This document shows positions 16,150 to 25,223 of a DNA stretch of 64,000 nt, piece after piece. This DNA comes from JACPVF01 sp964502095 (lineage in GTDB: Bacteria; Chloroflexota; Anaerolineae; Anaerolineales; Villigracilaceae): assembly GCA_964502095.1 (NCBI GenBank), contig CAZCUF010000003.1, positions 233,392 to 297,391 on the forward strand, in the 5' to 3' direction. The translations under genes were made by a program, and so were the position numbers. The notes under the pieces were generated by a model. It was not told where the DNA came from and did no database searches. It worked only from the letters and a program-made list of their open reading frames with translations. Each line of letters opens with the position of its first letter. Position 1 is the stretch's first letter.

Positions 16150-16533
16150 ATGTTCCGATTGAAGAATTTTCTACAGCGTTGGGGATTTGCGATCTTGTTG
16201 ATGCTGGCGATCTTCGCCTTTTCCTCCCGACCCAGTAACGAAATTCCCAGGTTTGGCTCGGTCGATTCTATTGTGAAAAAAGGCGGGCATATGCTGGGAT
16301 ATGCTTTGCTGGCTTTGGCGTACTGGCGCGGTTTTGAATTTAAGCGCGGCAAGGCCTGGCTGGCGTGGATGCTGGCCGTTTTATATGCCGTTACGGATGA
16401 GTTTCATCAGGCGTTTGTTCCGGGCCGGCGCCCTTCGCCGCTGGATGTTTTGCTTTTCGATAATTTTGGCGCATTGATTGGATTATTTGTTTTCGCAATT
16501 TTGAAATTCGGGAAGATGAATAAAAACACGTAG
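16150..16533 (+). CDS. VanZ-like family membrane protein
   Basis: A 127-residue VanZ-type protein with helices at about 10-27, 46-63, 71-87 and 104-121. It carries the conserved patterns FSSRPS, KKGGHMLGYALLALAYWR and TDEFHQAFVPGRRPSPLDVL. VanZ relatives can alter teicoplanin sensitivity, but most genomic copies have unknown roles. Start 16150 is preferred to the upstream 16120 because of the -10 box just before it and the family's usual N-terminus. Confidence 0.85.
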   Translation: MFRLKNFLQRWGFAILLMLAIFAFSSRPSNEIPRFGSVDSIVKKGGHMLGYALLALAYWRGFEFKRGKAWLAWMLAVLYAVTDEFHQAFVPGRRPSPLDVLLFDNFGALIGLFVFAILKFGKMNKNT

Positions 16534-16549
16534 AGTTTCGCTGTGGAAC

Positions 16550-17323
16550 TTATTCGAACTCGATCTCGATTTCTTCATCGTCCTTCCATTCATCCATGCG
16601 TTCGAATTCGATATCCCCAAATAGTGACTCTTGATGCGCGGCCACGCGGTACCGTTTGACCAATTCCAGCAACGCCAGAAAGGTGACAACAATTTCGAGC
16701 CGGGTGGCTCGATCACCGATCAGGCCGCGGAAACTGGCGCGCTGAATGGCTTTCAGCGTACTGGAGATCAGGTCTATTTTTTCGCGGATGGTGACTTTCG
16801 GCGCGGCGATCACCGTGCCTAACGCCTGCTTTTCCTGCTCGCGGCCGAAGGCGGATTTCCCGGCGGCGAGCAGATCTGCCAGGCTGAGATTCGATAGATC
16901 GAGCTTGGCTTCCACTTTCGGCGGCGGCGCGACGCGCAAATGCGTCCGCAGGTTTTGCTCCTGCCGCTCCATCAGCCATCCGCCGATTTCCTTGAAGCGT
17001 TTATATAACTTCAATTGCTCGACCAGTGATCGGCCCGTGTCTTCTTCGCCGGGTTCACGCACAGGCGGCCTCGGCAACAATGCTTCAGATTTGATCTGAA
17101 CCAGTTTGGCGGCGATCACCAGAAAGGCCGAAATCTCATCTGGCCGCGCTTGTTCCAGGTTATGTAAATGAGCCAGATATTGATCGGTGACCATAGCCAG
17201 CGAAATGGCGGTGATATCGAGTTCGGCGCGTTCGATCAGATCGAGCAGTAAGTCCAGCGGCCCCTCGTAAACGGGCGTCTGCACTTGATAGGCGTTGATC
17301 TGATGACCCAGAATGTTCTCCAT
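16550..17323 (-). CDS. scpA: Segregation and condensation protein A
   Basis: A 257-residue kleisin partner of SMC in chromosome condensation. The N-terminal kleisin segment has YEGPLDLLLDLIERAELDI and VTDQYLAHL; next come 'FLVIAAKLVQIKSEALLPR' and a C-terminal winged-helix region, RLEIVVTFLALLELVKR. The acidic tail EDDEEIEIEFE-like is typical. It is divergent from moaC across 44 bases, with TATAAT 9 bases before its ATG on the minus strand. No scpB is adjacent in this window. Confidence 0.93.
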   Translation of the reverse strand: MENILGHQINAYQVQTPVYEGPLDLLLDLIERAELDITAISLAMVTDQYLAHLHNLEQARPDEISAFLVIAAKLVQIKSEALLPRPPVREPGEEDTGRSLVEQLKLYKRFKEIGGWLMERQEQNLRTHLRVAPPPKVEAKLDLSNLSLADLLAAGKSAFGREQEKQALGTVIAAPKVTIREKIDLISSTLKAIQRASFRGLIGDRATRLEIVVTFLALLELVKRYRVAAHQESLFGDIEFERMDEWKDDEEIEIEFE

Positions 17324-17354
17324 AGCGCGCTGATTATATCATCCGCAGGCAAGG

Positions 17355-17360
17355 TATAAT
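17355..17360 (+). promoter_or_regulatory. -10 box giving a leaderless transcript (moaC)
   Basis: A perfect TATAAT ends 7 bases before the moaC ATG, with no Shine-Dalgarno sequence. The scpA TATAAT on the opposite strand (17333-17338) lies 16 bases away, so the two divergent promoters nearly touch. Confidence 0.6.
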
Positions 17361-17367
17361 TCCAGCC

Positions 17368-17850
17368 ATGTCCGGTTCCAAACTAACCCATCTCGACGAG
17401 CATGGCCGCGCACACATGGTGGACGTGGGCGGCAAACCCGATACGGAACGCGTGGCGATCGCGCGCGGTGAAATCCACATGAAGAAGGCGACCTTCGATT
17501 TGATCCGCGACGGCCAGATCAAAAAAGGCGATGTGTTGACTGTGGCGCAAATCGCGGGCATCGCCGCCTCCAAACGGACCTCGGACCTGATTCCGTTATG
17601 TCATCCTTTGCCGCTCACCCAGGTGGAAGTGAACGTACAACTCGACGAGTCCCTGCCGGGGGTGATTGTCACGGCCACCGCGAAAACCATCGGCAAAACC
17701 GGCGTCGAGATGGAGGCGTTGACCGCGGTCTCGGTCGCGGCGCTGACGATTTATGACATGGCCAAAGCCGCCGAGAAAACCATGCGCATTCAAAATATCC
17801 GCCTTGTGGAGAAACACGGCGGCCGGTCAGGTGATGTGATCAATGAATAA
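17368..17850 (+). CDS. moaC: Cyclic pyranopterin monophosphate synthase
   Basis: A 160-residue enzyme of molybdenum cofactor synthesis, acting with MoaA to form cyclic pyranopterin. Family text is clear: MVDVGGKPDTERVAIARG near the start, LIPLCHPLPLTQVEV (catalytic region), TGVEMEALTAVSVAALTIYDM and the C-terminal IRLVEKHGGRSGD. moaD overlaps its end by 8 bases. The product is needed for the NarG cofactor encoded 7-10 kb away. moaA is not in the window. Confidence 0.96.
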   Translation: MSGSKLTHLDEHGRAHMVDVGGKPDTERVAIARGEIHMKKATFDLIRDGQIKKGDVLTVAQIAGIAASKRTSDLIPLCHPLPLTQVEVNVQLDESLPGVIVTATAKTIGKTGVEMEALTAVSVAALTIYDMAKAAEKTMRIQNIRLVEKHGGRSGDVINE

Positions 17851-18091
17851 AGTAAAAATTCTGTTTTTTGCCACACTGCGCGAGCGCGCAGGTGTGAAAG
17901 CGCTCGAGCTTGAAATTCCATCCGGTATGACGGCGAAATCTTTGAAGGAAAAACTGGCGATAGATTATCCGAACCTCTCGCCGTCCATGCCGAACGTTCT
18001 GTTTAGCATTAATCGTGAATACGCCTTTGACGACGCGGAGATTCCCGAGAACGCAGAGATTGCATTATTCCCGCCGGTTTCGGGAGGCTAG
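17843..18091 (+). CDS. moaD: Molybdopterin synthase sulfur carrier subunit
   Basis: An 82-residue ubiquitin-like protein that carries sulfur as a C-terminal thiocarboxylate. It starts KVKILFFATLRERAGVK and ends PPVSGG, the required Gly-Gly end. Overlaps moaC and is followed 3 bases later by moaE. Confidence 0.95.
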   Translation: MNKVKILFFATLRERAGVKALELEIPSGMTAKSLKEKLAIDYPNLSPSMPNVLFSINREYAFDDAEIPENAEIALFPPVSGG

Positions 18092-18093
18092 GT

Positions 18094-18552
18094 TTGAGCT
18101 ATCCAGTCGTTTTTTCCATTACCGAGGATGAACTCGATCTCGACGCGTTGCTGGCTCAAATTACGCTTGAGTCCACAGGCGCGGCGGCCATCTTTACAGG
18201 TATTGTACGCGGCCTCACCTCACGTGACGATCCGCGTCAGACGGTTTATCTTGAATATGAAGCCTATGTCCCAATGGCTGAAGCCAAGATGAAACAAGTC
18301 GCCGATGAAATCCGCGCTCGCTGGCCGGACGTGGAAGGCATCGCGATCGTTCAGCGCATCGGCAGGCTGTACCCCAAAACGCCGACCATATTGATTGCCT
18401 GCACCGCCGCGCACCGCGATATGGGTGTCTTCGAGGCGGCGCGCTATGGCATCGATCGCCTTAAAGAAATTGTGCCGATCTGGAAAAAAGAACACGGCCC
18501 AAACGATGAAATGTGGGTCGAAGGAAGTTACGCTTCGAAACCCGGGGAATAA
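18094..18552 (+). CDS. moaE: Molybdopterin synthase catalytic subunit
   Basis: A 152-residue partner of MoaD that inserts the dithiolene sulfurs. Seen: GAAAIFTGIVRG, LEYEAYVPMAEAKMKQVADE, IGRLYPKTPTILIACTAAHR (the family's HR site) and 'VPIWKKEHG' with the catalytic Lys. Start is a TTG at 18094, preceded by GGGAGG within moaD; no ATG fits the conserved N-terminus. Confidence 0.95.
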   Translation: MSYPVVFSITEDELDLDALLAQITLESTGAAAIFTGIVRGLTSRDDPRQTVYLEYEAYVPMAEAKMKQVADEIRARWPDVEGIAIVQRIGRLYPKTPTILIACTAAHRDMGVFEAARYGIDRLKEIVPIWKKEHGPNDEMWVEGSYASKPGE

Positions 18553-18557
18553 TATCC

Positions 18558-19640
18558 ATGAGCATCCGTTGCCTGAAATGCGGTGAGCCGTTTCCCGAAA
18601 AAGGAACTCCTCATTGCTGTCCGCTTTGCGGCGGACTCTACGATTACGATTCTCTCTGGACCTTTGATTCGGCGCAGGTCGATTCATCTCAATCGGGTCT
18701 GTGGCGGTACCGCCACACTTTCGGCTTTGCGGATGGAATCCCTGCCGTGACAATTGGCGAGGGGAACACGCCTCTTTTGTGGGACGATGTGCTTGGCCGG
18801 AAGGTTGCTTTCAAATGCGAATATGCCAACCCAAGCGGTTCATTCAAAGACCGCGGTACGGCAACTCTGGTCGCGTTTCTGAAAGCGCGCGGCGTCACTG
18901 AGGCTGTGGAGGATTCCTCCGGCAATGCAGGCGCCTCGTTCGCGGCCTATGCGGCGCGCGCTGGAATCCGCGCACGCGTGTTCGTGCCTGAAAGCGCTTC
19001 GGGGCCGAAGCGCGCGCAGATCGAAATGTACGGCGCGCAGTTGATTCCGGTTCGGGGACCGCGCTCTGCGGCGACGGAGGCCGCATTGCGCGCGGTGAAG
19101 CAAGGCGCGGTGTACGCGAGTCATGCATATTTGCCGTTTAATTTACCGGGATATGGAACGGCGGCCTATGAGATTTGGGAACAAGTGGGCGGGGAGATTG
19201 GCGCAGTGGTCACACCGGCAGGGCAGGGCGGATTTTTGCTTGGCATGGCGCGCGGGTTTCAGGCACTGGTCAACGCGCAGCTGTTGAAAAAGATGCCTGT
19301 TTTGATCGGGGTACAGGCCGCGGTTTGCGCGCCGTTGACCGCCTTTGCGGAAGGCCGTTCTGTAGAAATCAGCGAGGGGCAAACTTTGGCGGAGGGTGTG
19401 CGGGTGCGCGATCCGCTGAGAAAGGCTGAGGTGGTGAATAGTGTCCTGCATAGCGGAGGCAGGTTTGTGTCCGTGGGTGAAGCGGGTATTTTATCCGGTC
19501 GTGACGAACTCGCGCATCGGGGGTTTTATGTAGAGCCTACTTCGGCAATCGTTTGGCCGGCTTTGAAGTCGGAATTATCGAGTTTGCCCGATCCTGTAGT
19601 TATAATGCTCACAGGTTCAGGCTATAAATATAGAGGTTGA
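18558..19640 (+). CDS. Threonine synthase-like PLP enzyme
   Basis: A 360-residue fold-type II pyridoxal-phosphate enzyme. The N-terminus is a zinc ribbon (CLKC at about 5-8, CCPLC at about 22-26), as in many threonine synthases. The PLP lysine is in NPSGSFKDRGTA, and the phosphate/substrate loop is SSGNAGASFAAYAARAG. ATG 18558 overlaps nothing and starts the zinc ribbon; the earlier in-frame ATG lies inside moaE. Threonine synthase is the best call, but related cysteate synthases and other family members cannot be ruled out. Confidence 0.8.
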   Translation: MSIRCLKCGEPFPEKGTPHCCPLCGGLYDYDSLWTFDSAQVDSSQSGLWRYRHTFGFADGIPAVTIGEGNTPLLWDDVLGRKVAFKCEYANPSGSFKDRGTATLVAFLKARGVTEAVEDSSGNAGASFAAYAARAGIRARVFVPESASGPKRAQIEMYGAQLIPVRGPRSAATEAALRAVKQGAVYASHAYLPFNLPGYGTAAYEIWEQVGGEIGAVVTPAGQGGFLLGMARGFQALVNAQLLKKMPVLIGVQAAVCAPLTAFAEGRSVEISEGQTLAEGVRVRDPLRKAEVVNSVLHSGGRFVSVGEAGILSGRDELAHRGFYVEPTSAIVWPALKSELSSLPDPVVIMLTGSGYKYRG

Positions 19641-19654
19641 TCAAAGGAGGAGAA

Positions 19655-20893
19655 ATGCAAGAGCGTATTGTGGTGACTGGTATGGGGACGGTTAGCCCGC
19701 TCGGCTTGAGCGTTTCAGAAAGTTGGAAGAATGTGATCGCGGGCGTGTCGGGGGTTGGGCCGATTACGCTGTTTGATCCCGCGGCTTTGCAGGTAAAGAT
19801 CGCCGCGGAGGTGAAAGGCTTTGCCCCCGATCGATATATGGACGCCAAAGAAGCGCGCCGCCGCGATCGTTTTGAACAGCTGGCGGTGGCTTCGGCGAAT
19901 CAGGCGTTATCTGCTTCCGGCTTGGAAGTAACCGAGTCGAACGCGGGGCGTATCGGCGTTGTGATTGCTTCAGCGATTGGCGGTTTGAAATCGCTCCAGG
20001 ATTCTGTGCTCACGAATTACAACGAAGGCCCGCGCAAGGTAAGTCCCTTCTTTATTCCGATGTTGATGTCCAACGGCGCTTCGGGAATGGTCGCGATCGA
20101 TCACGGGATCAAAGGCCCGTGTTTTTCTGTGGCATCCGCCTGCGCTTCGGGCGCGGATGGAATCGGTATGGCCTGGCTGATGCTGCGCGCGGGAATGATC
20201 GATGCCTGCCTGGCGGGCGCGTCCGAAGCCACCGTGACTTCAACCGGGGTGGCGGCCTTTGACCGAATCGGCGCCATGGCGCGTCACAATGACGATTACT
20301 CGATGACGCCTCAACCCTTCGACAAGAATCGCGATGGGTTGGTGATGGGCGAGGGCGCGGCGGTGCTGGTGCTCGAACGCGAAAGTCATGCCAAAGCGCG
20401 CGGCGCGCAGATATGGGCGGAACTGGCGGGCTATGGCTCCACGGCAGACGCGTATCACGTCACTGCGCCGGCGGAAAATGGCGAGGGAGGCGCGGCGGCC
20501 ATTCGCCGCGCGCTGGAGACGGCAGGTGCAAATCCGGAGGATGTGGGCTATATCAGCGCACACGGGACCGGCACCCAGCTCAACGATCAATCCGAGACGC
20601 GGGCGGTCAAGGCCGCGTTCGGAGATTTGGCGTATAAAATCCCGATCTCGTCCACCAAATCCATGACGGGGCATATGATGGGCGCCACCGGCGCGCTGGA
20701 AGCGATCTTCTGCGTGCAGGCTATTCAAGAGGGGATTCTGCCGCCCACGATTCACTATGAAACCCCCGATCCGGAGTGTGACCTCGATTACATCCCGAAT
20801 AAATCGCGCGAGAAGAAAATCGATTTTGCAATCAGCAATGCCTTCGGTTTTGGCGGCCACAACGCGGTACTGGCCATTCGGAGATATTCGTAA
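19655..20893 (+). CDS. fabF: Beta-ketoacyl-ACP synthase II
   Basis: A 412-residue condensing enzyme of fatty acid elongation. Catalytic triad motifs: SVASACASGADG (nucleophile Cys), AHGTGTQLND (His) and KSMTGHMMGATGA (Lys/His). C-terminal NAFGFGGHNAVLA is typical. Start chosen at 19655 after AAAGGAGGAG. It stands alone without acpP or fabG neighbours. Confidence 0.95.
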   Translation: MQERIVVTGMGTVSPLGLSVSESWKNVIAGVSGVGPITLFDPAALQVKIAAEVKGFAPDRYMDAKEARRRDRFEQLAVASANQALSASGLEVTESNAGRIGVVIASAIGGLKSLQDSVLTNYNEGPRKVSPFFIPMLMSNGASGMVAIDHGIKGPCFSVASACASGADGIGMAWLMLRAGMIDACLAGASEATVTSTGVAAFDRIGAMARHNDDYSMTPQPFDKNRDGLVMGEGAAVLVLERESHAKARGAQIWAELAGYGSTADAYHVTAPAENGEGGAAAIRRALETAGANPEDVGYISAHGTGTQLNDQSETRAVKAAFGDLAYKIPISSTKSMTGHMMGATGALEAIFCVQAIQEGILPPTIHYETPDPECDLDYIPNKSREKKIDFAISNAFGFGGHNAVLAIRRYS

Positions 20894-20900
20894 ACCGGCC

Positions 20901-20929
20901 TTGTCCGATGAAATTTTACGTGCTATAAT
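20901..20929 (+). promoter_or_regulatory. Promoter of rplS
   Basis: TTGTCC and TATAAT separated by exactly 17 bases, about 43 bases before the rplS start. Confidence 0.7.
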
Positions 20930-20971
20930 CCGCCGTCGCGTTTCAGACTAAACAAAGTAAGGAAGAACGAA

Positions 20972-21319
20972 ATGACCGATCTGATGAAGGCCGTGCAGGC
21001 CAAGACCAACGAGAATATTCCCGCATTACAGCCGGGCGATTCCGTCAGCGTACACGTGCGCATTAAAGAAGGCGAACGTGAGCGCGTTCAGGAATTCAAG
21101 GGCACGGTAATCCGCCTGCGCAAAGGCGGCAATGAGGCCTCTTTTACCGTCCGCCGCGTGGCCAGCAATGGCGTCGGCGTTGAACGCACATTTCTTATGC
21201 GCTCCCCGCGCCTCGATAAAGTAGTGGTCGAGCGCCATAACAAGGTCCGCCGCGCACAACTATTCTTCATGCGCGGGCGCACTGGCAAATCTGCCCGCCT
21301 CAAACAAAAGTTCGACTAG
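20972..21319 (+). CDS. rplS: Large-subunit ribosomal protein L19
   Basis: A 115-residue ribosomal protein. Recognised by PGDSVSVHVRIKEGERERVQEFKG, ASFTVRRVASNGVGVERTF and the basic tail RRAQLFFMRGRTGKSARLK. Ribosome site AAGGAAG precedes the ATG. It has its own promoter and terminator, so it is a single-gene unit. Confidence 0.97.
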   Translation: MTDLMKAVQAKTNENIPALQPGDSVSVHVRIKEGERERVQEFKGTVIRLRKGGNEASFTVRRVASNGVGVERTFLMRSPRLDKVVVERHNKVRRAQLFFMRGRTGKSARLKQKFD

Positions 21320-21330
21320 TCCCGAATGGA

Positions 21331-21363
21331 AAAGGGCGCAGGTCTCTGCGCTCTTTTCTCTTT
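21331..21363 (+). terminator. Terminator after rplS
   Basis: Stem aagggcgcag / ctgcgctctt with a 4-base loop, followed by TTTTCTCTTTT. Lies 12 bases after the L19 stop codon. Confidence 0.8.
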
Positions 21364-21374
21364 TAAGGAGCCCT

Positions 21375-22091
21375 ATGACCAGACCGTTGATTGGCATCAC
21401 CACGCGCAACAACAAAGACGCGGACGGCCATCCGACTGTCAGTTTACAGCACGCGTACATCGATGCTGTGGTCGAGGCGGGCGGTATCGCGCTCCCGATT
21501 CCGTGCAATTTGCCGGAGGAAATTTTGATGGATTTATATTCCCGCCTCGATGGGATTCTCTTCTCCGGTGGCGGGGATATTTCCCTCGAGCGTTTCTCCG
21601 GTTCTCCCCACCCTCGCATCGCTGGCGTGGACCCGATGCGCGATGCCGCCGAGTTGACTCTTCTGCGGTCTGCGGCGGAATACGGAAAGCCCATGCTGGG
21701 AATCTGCCGCGGCGCGCAACTGATGAACGTGGCTCTCGGCGGCACACTTTACACGCATCTGCGTGATCAGCTTCCGAACGCGCTCGACCACGATTATCCG
21801 GGGAATTTACGGCGCGTGCTGGTTCATCCTGTCAATGTGGATGAATCGAGCCGTTTGGCGGAGATCTTCGGCGAGACTTTCTTGAATGTGAACAGCCTGC
21901 ATCATCAGGGACTGAAGGATATCGCGCCGGGCTTGCGCGTGGCCGGTCATGCGCCGGATGGATTGGCCGAAGCGGTTGAGATACCATACCATCCCTTTGC
22001 GGTGGCTGTGCAATGGCATCCAGAGTGGTTGACCGATCAGCTTCCCATGCAGAGATTATTTAATTCGTTTGTGGGCGCGGCGCAAAAATAG
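21375..22091 (+). CDS. Gamma-glutamyl-gamma-aminobutyrate hydrolase family (peptidase C26)
   Basis: A 238-residue class-I glutamine amidotransferase-like hydrolase (PuuD-type). The nucleophile elbow is GICRGAQLMNVALGG and the partner His is in AVQWHPEW. 'FSGGGDI' is the oxyanion loop. It may cleave gamma-glutamyl amides, but the true substrate is unknown without pathway neighbours. Ribosome site AAGGAG is inside the end of the rplS terminator T-tract. Confidence 0.88.
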   Translation: MTRPLIGITTRNNKDADGHPTVSLQHAYIDAVVEAGGIALPIPCNLPEEILMDLYSRLDGILFSGGGDISLERFSGSPHPRIAGVDPMRDAAELTLLRSAAEYGKPMLGICRGAQLMNVALGGTLYTHLRDQLPNALDHDYPGNLRRVLVHPVNVDESSRLAEIFGETFLNVNSLHHQGLKDIAPGLRVAGHAPDGLAEAVEIPYHPFAVAVQWHPEWLTDQLPMQRLFNSFVGAAQK

Positions 22092-22100
22092 ATCCTCTTT

Positions 22101-22106
22101 TATAAT
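22101..22106 (+). promoter_or_regulatory. -10 box giving a leaderless transcript (murI)
   Basis: Perfect TATAAT ends 6 bases before the murI ATG; no ribosome site precedes the start. Confidence 0.55.
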
Positions 22107-22112
22107 CGGAAA

Positions 22113-22952
22113 ATGAGTCAATTAAAAACAGCAGACCCGATTGGCGTTTTCGATTCCGGCGTGGGCGGCCTTTCGATCTTCCGGGCGATGCGCGCTTCGA
22201 TGTCCGCCGAGAATGTGATCTATTTTGGCGATCAGGGGCATGTGCCTTATGGCTCGCGTCCGATGGAACAAATTCAGGCCTTTTCCGAAGCGATCACAAA
22301 TTTCCTGCTGGCGCGCGGCGCAAAGCTGATCGTTGTGGCCTGCAATACTGCCTCCGCGGCCGCATTGAAATATTTGCGCGCCAAATTTTCGGATGTTTCG
22401 TTTGTTGGCATGGAACCGGCGGTCAAACCTGCCGCGGAATATACGCATAGCGGCGTGATCGGCGTGCTGGCCACGCCCGCTACATTTCAGGGCGCGTTGT
22501 ACGCTTCGGTGGTGGAACGCTTCGCGGGCAATGTTCAAGTTTTGCAGGATACATGTCCCGGATTGGTGGCGCAAATCGAGCAATGTGATTTGAACGGCCC
22601 GCGCACGCGCGAGATTCTCAATCGTGCGCTGACACCCATGCTGGGAGCGGGAATCGACACAGTTGTTCTGGGATGCACGCATTATCCGTTTGTTATTCCG
22701 CTGATTCAAGAGATCGTTGGGGAAAACGTTCGGGTGATCGACCCGGCTCCGGCAGTGGCGCGGCAGGCTCAACGTCTGCTTGAAGCGGGGAGTTTGACAA
22801 ATCGTGGCGATGAGCGCGGTCAGATTCAATTTTTCACATCCGGCGATGCGCGGGCAATGGAATCCGTACTGCCGGTTTTGCTGGGCGAATCGGGCGCGGT
22901 GAAATCCGTCTGTTGGAAAACCGATCGACAGGTCGAGGAAGAAGCGGCTTGA
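22113..22952 (+). CDS. murI: Glutamate racemase
   Basis: A 279-residue cofactor-independent racemase supplying D-glutamate for peptidoglycan. The two catalytic Cys loops are VVACNTASAAALKYLR and VLGCTHYPFVIPLI. N-terminal IGVFDSGVGGLSIFRAM and FGDQGHVPYGSRP are diagnostic. Presence fits a peptidoglycan-containing cell. Confidence 0.96.
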   Translation: MSQLKTADPIGVFDSGVGGLSIFRAMRASMSAENVIYFGDQGHVPYGSRPMEQIQAFSEAITNFLLARGAKLIVVACNTASAAALKYLRAKFSDVSFVGMEPAVKPAAEYTHSGVIGVLATPATFQGALYASVVERFAGNVQVLQDTCPGLVAQIEQCDLNGPRTREILNRALTPMLGAGIDTVVLGCTHYPFVIPLIQEIVGENVRVIDPAPAVARQAQRLLEAGSLTNRGDERGQIQFFTSGDARAMESVLPVLLGESGAVKSVCWKTDRQVEEEAA

Positions 22953-23053
22953 AACCCAAAGGCATTGGAATGATTCGTGTCGAACGTTGAGGATCGTTAA
23001 TCCAGGGTAATTATTGTTTGCGGGTAAAATTACCTGCAAGTTTTGGAGGATGT

Positions 23054-23956
23054 ATGACCGCAAAAGTGATTCTCAACCCGTACTCGAATCGTTGGAACGC
23101 CCAGAAACGCTGGCCCGAGGCTGAAGCCGCGCTGAAAGCCGCGGGGGTGGATTTTGAAATGACCGCCTCCCAGCGGAAGGGCCAAATTACCGAGTTGGTG
23201 GAAGATGCCGTTCGCAAAGGTTTTTCGCCGATCATCGTGGCGGGCGGAGACGGCTCGATTGGCGACGCGGTCAATGGATTGGCGCGCGCGGCCGCCTCCG
23301 AAACGGAAGTATTGGGGCCGTTGGGTATCATGCCGTTGGGGTCGGCTAATGATTTGGTCTATAGCCTGGGCCTGCCTGCGGATTTGACCGAGGCGGCAAA
23401 AGTTATAGCGGCAGGCAAACAACGCGCCATGGACTTGTGCAAATGCAACGATCGTTATTTTGCCAACAATTCGGCGGCGGGACTCGAACCGTATGTAACC
23501 ACCAAGCACGAACGCATTCATTGGATCAAAGGGATTGTCCGATATTTGGCGGCGGCGGTTTGGGCGATCATAGATAAGCCGGAGTGGACCGGCGAAGTAC
23601 GCTGGGATAACGGAAAATACGAAGGTCCGCTTTCGCTGGTTTCGATAGGCAACGGAAGAAGGACGGGCGGTTTCTTTATGACGCCGCACGCCGATCCCTT
23701 CGATGGCGAGTTGACTCTGGCCTTCGGCTATCGCGGAACGCGGCTGGGCCTGTTCGGCGCGTTGCCGCGCGCTTTTAAGGAGGGCGCGGGCAGTTATGTG
23801 GAAATGGACGGAATGTTCGAGGTGAACTCCACCGAGATCAGCATTCATCTTGATCATCCCTCTCCGGCTCACACGGACGGCGAGTTGTTTCCCGAATACA
23901 TTCAGGACTTCAAATATTCAATTCAACCGGGCCGCTTGAAAGTGATTCTTCCTTGA
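23054..23956 (+). CDS. Diacylglycerol kinase family lipid kinase
   Basis: A 300-residue YegS/DgkB-type kinase. The N-terminal KVILNPYSNRW and the nucleotide-binding VAGGDGSIGDAVNGLA are typical, as is 'LGIMPLGSANDLVYSLGL'. It likely phosphorylates a lipid alcohol at the membrane. Start chosen at 23054 after TTGGAGG; the earlier in-frame ATG at 23018 would add 12 unlike residues. Followed at 16 bases by membrane glycosyltransferase-like genes. Confidence 0.88.
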   Translation: MTAKVILNPYSNRWNAQKRWPEAEAALKAAGVDFEMTASQRKGQITELVEDAVRKGFSPIIVAGGDGSIGDAVNGLARAAASETEVLGPLGIMPLGSANDLVYSLGLPADLTEAAKVIAAGKQRAMDLCKCNDRYFANNSAAGLEPYVTTKHERIHWIKGIVRYLAAAVWAIIDKPEWTGEVRWDNGKYEGPLSLVSIGNGRRTGGFFMTPHADPFDGELTLAFGYRGTRLGLFGALPRAFKEGAGSYVEMDGMFEVNSTEISIHLDHPSPAHTDGELFPEYIQDFKYSIQPGRLKVILP

Positions 23957-23972
23957 GATTGACGAGTTTCAA

Positions 23973-25223
23973 GTGAAGAAAAACCCGTCCTATAATTTCT
24001 TTCCGCTTGTTCTGCTCGCGTCGATCGGCGTGTTGGTTGTTTTGACGCTGATCATTTTCAATATCTATACAGCGCGGTTGCTCGGCGGCGGGGGCGATTT
24101 TCTTCTATCATGGAAAGCCGCGCGCGCGTTCCTTTTCGAGCGCACCGATCCATATGGCGGCACGGTCGCGCGTTTTGTGCAAAACGCTGTTTATGGCAGG
24201 CTGGCTGGCGCGGGAGAGAATCACTACGTTTTGGATCTGCCTTTTCACCTGCTTCTGCTTTACTTCCCGTTCGGCCTGCTTCGGGATGCAGTCATCGCGC
24301 GCGGCGTCTGGCTGTTCTTGTCCGAGGCGGCTCTTGTTACTCTGGCAATGCTCAGCCTGCGCCTGACCGATTGGCGTCCACGGCGATTTTTTCTCATCCT
24401 GTTTTTTCTGTTTGTCGCGTTCGGTTTCTATAGCCTGGATGCACTGCTCGAAAGCACGCCGGTGATCTTCCTCGGTCTGATCTACGCGGGCATACTCTTT
24501 TCCCTGCGGCACGATCTGGATGAATTGACCGGCGCGCTGATTGCCCTGGCGTTCTATCAGTGGGAAGTGGGCGGGTTATTTTTATTTTTCATAATCTTCA
24601 AAGTGATTCAGGAAAGGCGCCGGCGCGTATTTGCCGGTTTCTTCATGCTCACAATTCCCCTGCTGGTGATATCGTTTTTTGTCTATCCGGGCTGGCTGTT
24701 GCCCTTCGCGCGCGGCGCATTCGCGGATTGGCGGCTGGCGCAAGGGCTTTCCACCGGTTCGGTTTTTTCACTTTGGTGGCCGGGGCTGGGAAATCGGTTG
24801 AGCTGGGTGTTGGCTGGCGTTTTGCTGGCAGTTCTGATTGCCGAATGGTCTGCTGTGCGTTTATCGGAATTCAATCGCTTCCATTGGACGGCCTGCCTTA
24901 CGCTGGCCATCACGCCGTTGTTCGGATTCCGCTCCGAGCTTCAGAATCTGATCGTGCTTCTTCCGTCCCTGGCGTTGATCTTCGCAGTCACGCGTGAACG
25001 CTGGAAGATCGGTTATTGGCTGACGGTTACATTGCTCGTTCTGGCTTTTGGAATTCCGTGGGTCTTGGTCGCGAATCGTTCCATCTCATTTCAAATGCGC
25101 GCCGACCTGCTATTTCTTTTCCTGCCAGTTTTTACCGTCCTTGGGTTGTATTGGATTCGCTGGTGGGCCATCCGTCCGCCGCGCACCTGGTTCGAACGCG
25201 CTACGCGTGCAGAATTTCAATGA
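23973..25223 (+). CDS. Multi-membrane protein, GT87/DUF2029-like
   Basis: A 416-residue protein with about ten hydrophobic segments. The first luminal loop has GGGGDFLLSWKAARAFLFERTDPYG, resembling GT-C glycosyltransferases of the GT87 type, which use polyprenyl-phosphate sugars. Start is GTG 23973; no ATG is near the first helix. Its stop overlaps the next gene (ATGA). Confidence 0.65.
   Translation: MKKNPSYNFFPLVLLASIGVLVVLTLIIFNIYTARLLGGGGDFLLSWKAARAFLFERTDPYGGTVARFVQNAVYGRLAGAGENHYVLDLPFHLLLLYFPFGLLRDAVIARGVWLFLSEAALVTLAMLSLRLTDWRPRRFFLILFFLFVAFGFYSLDALLESTPVIFLGLIYAGILFSLRHDLDELTGALIALAFYQWEVGGLFLFFIIFKVIQERRRRVFAGFFMLTIPLLVISFFVYPGWLLPFARGAFADWRLAQGLSTGSVFSLWWPGLGNRLSWVLAGVLLAVLIAEWSAVRLSEFNRFHWTACLTLAITPLFGFRSELQNLIVLLPSLALIFAVTRERWKIGYWLTVTLLVLAFGIPWVLVANRSISFQMRADLLFLFLPVFTVLGLYWIRWWAIRPPRTWFERATRAEFQ

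Noticed and set aside
22122..23063. 313-codon minus-strand frame opposite murI
   Set aside because: murI carries both catalytic Cys motifs on the plus strand; the reverse frame has no support.
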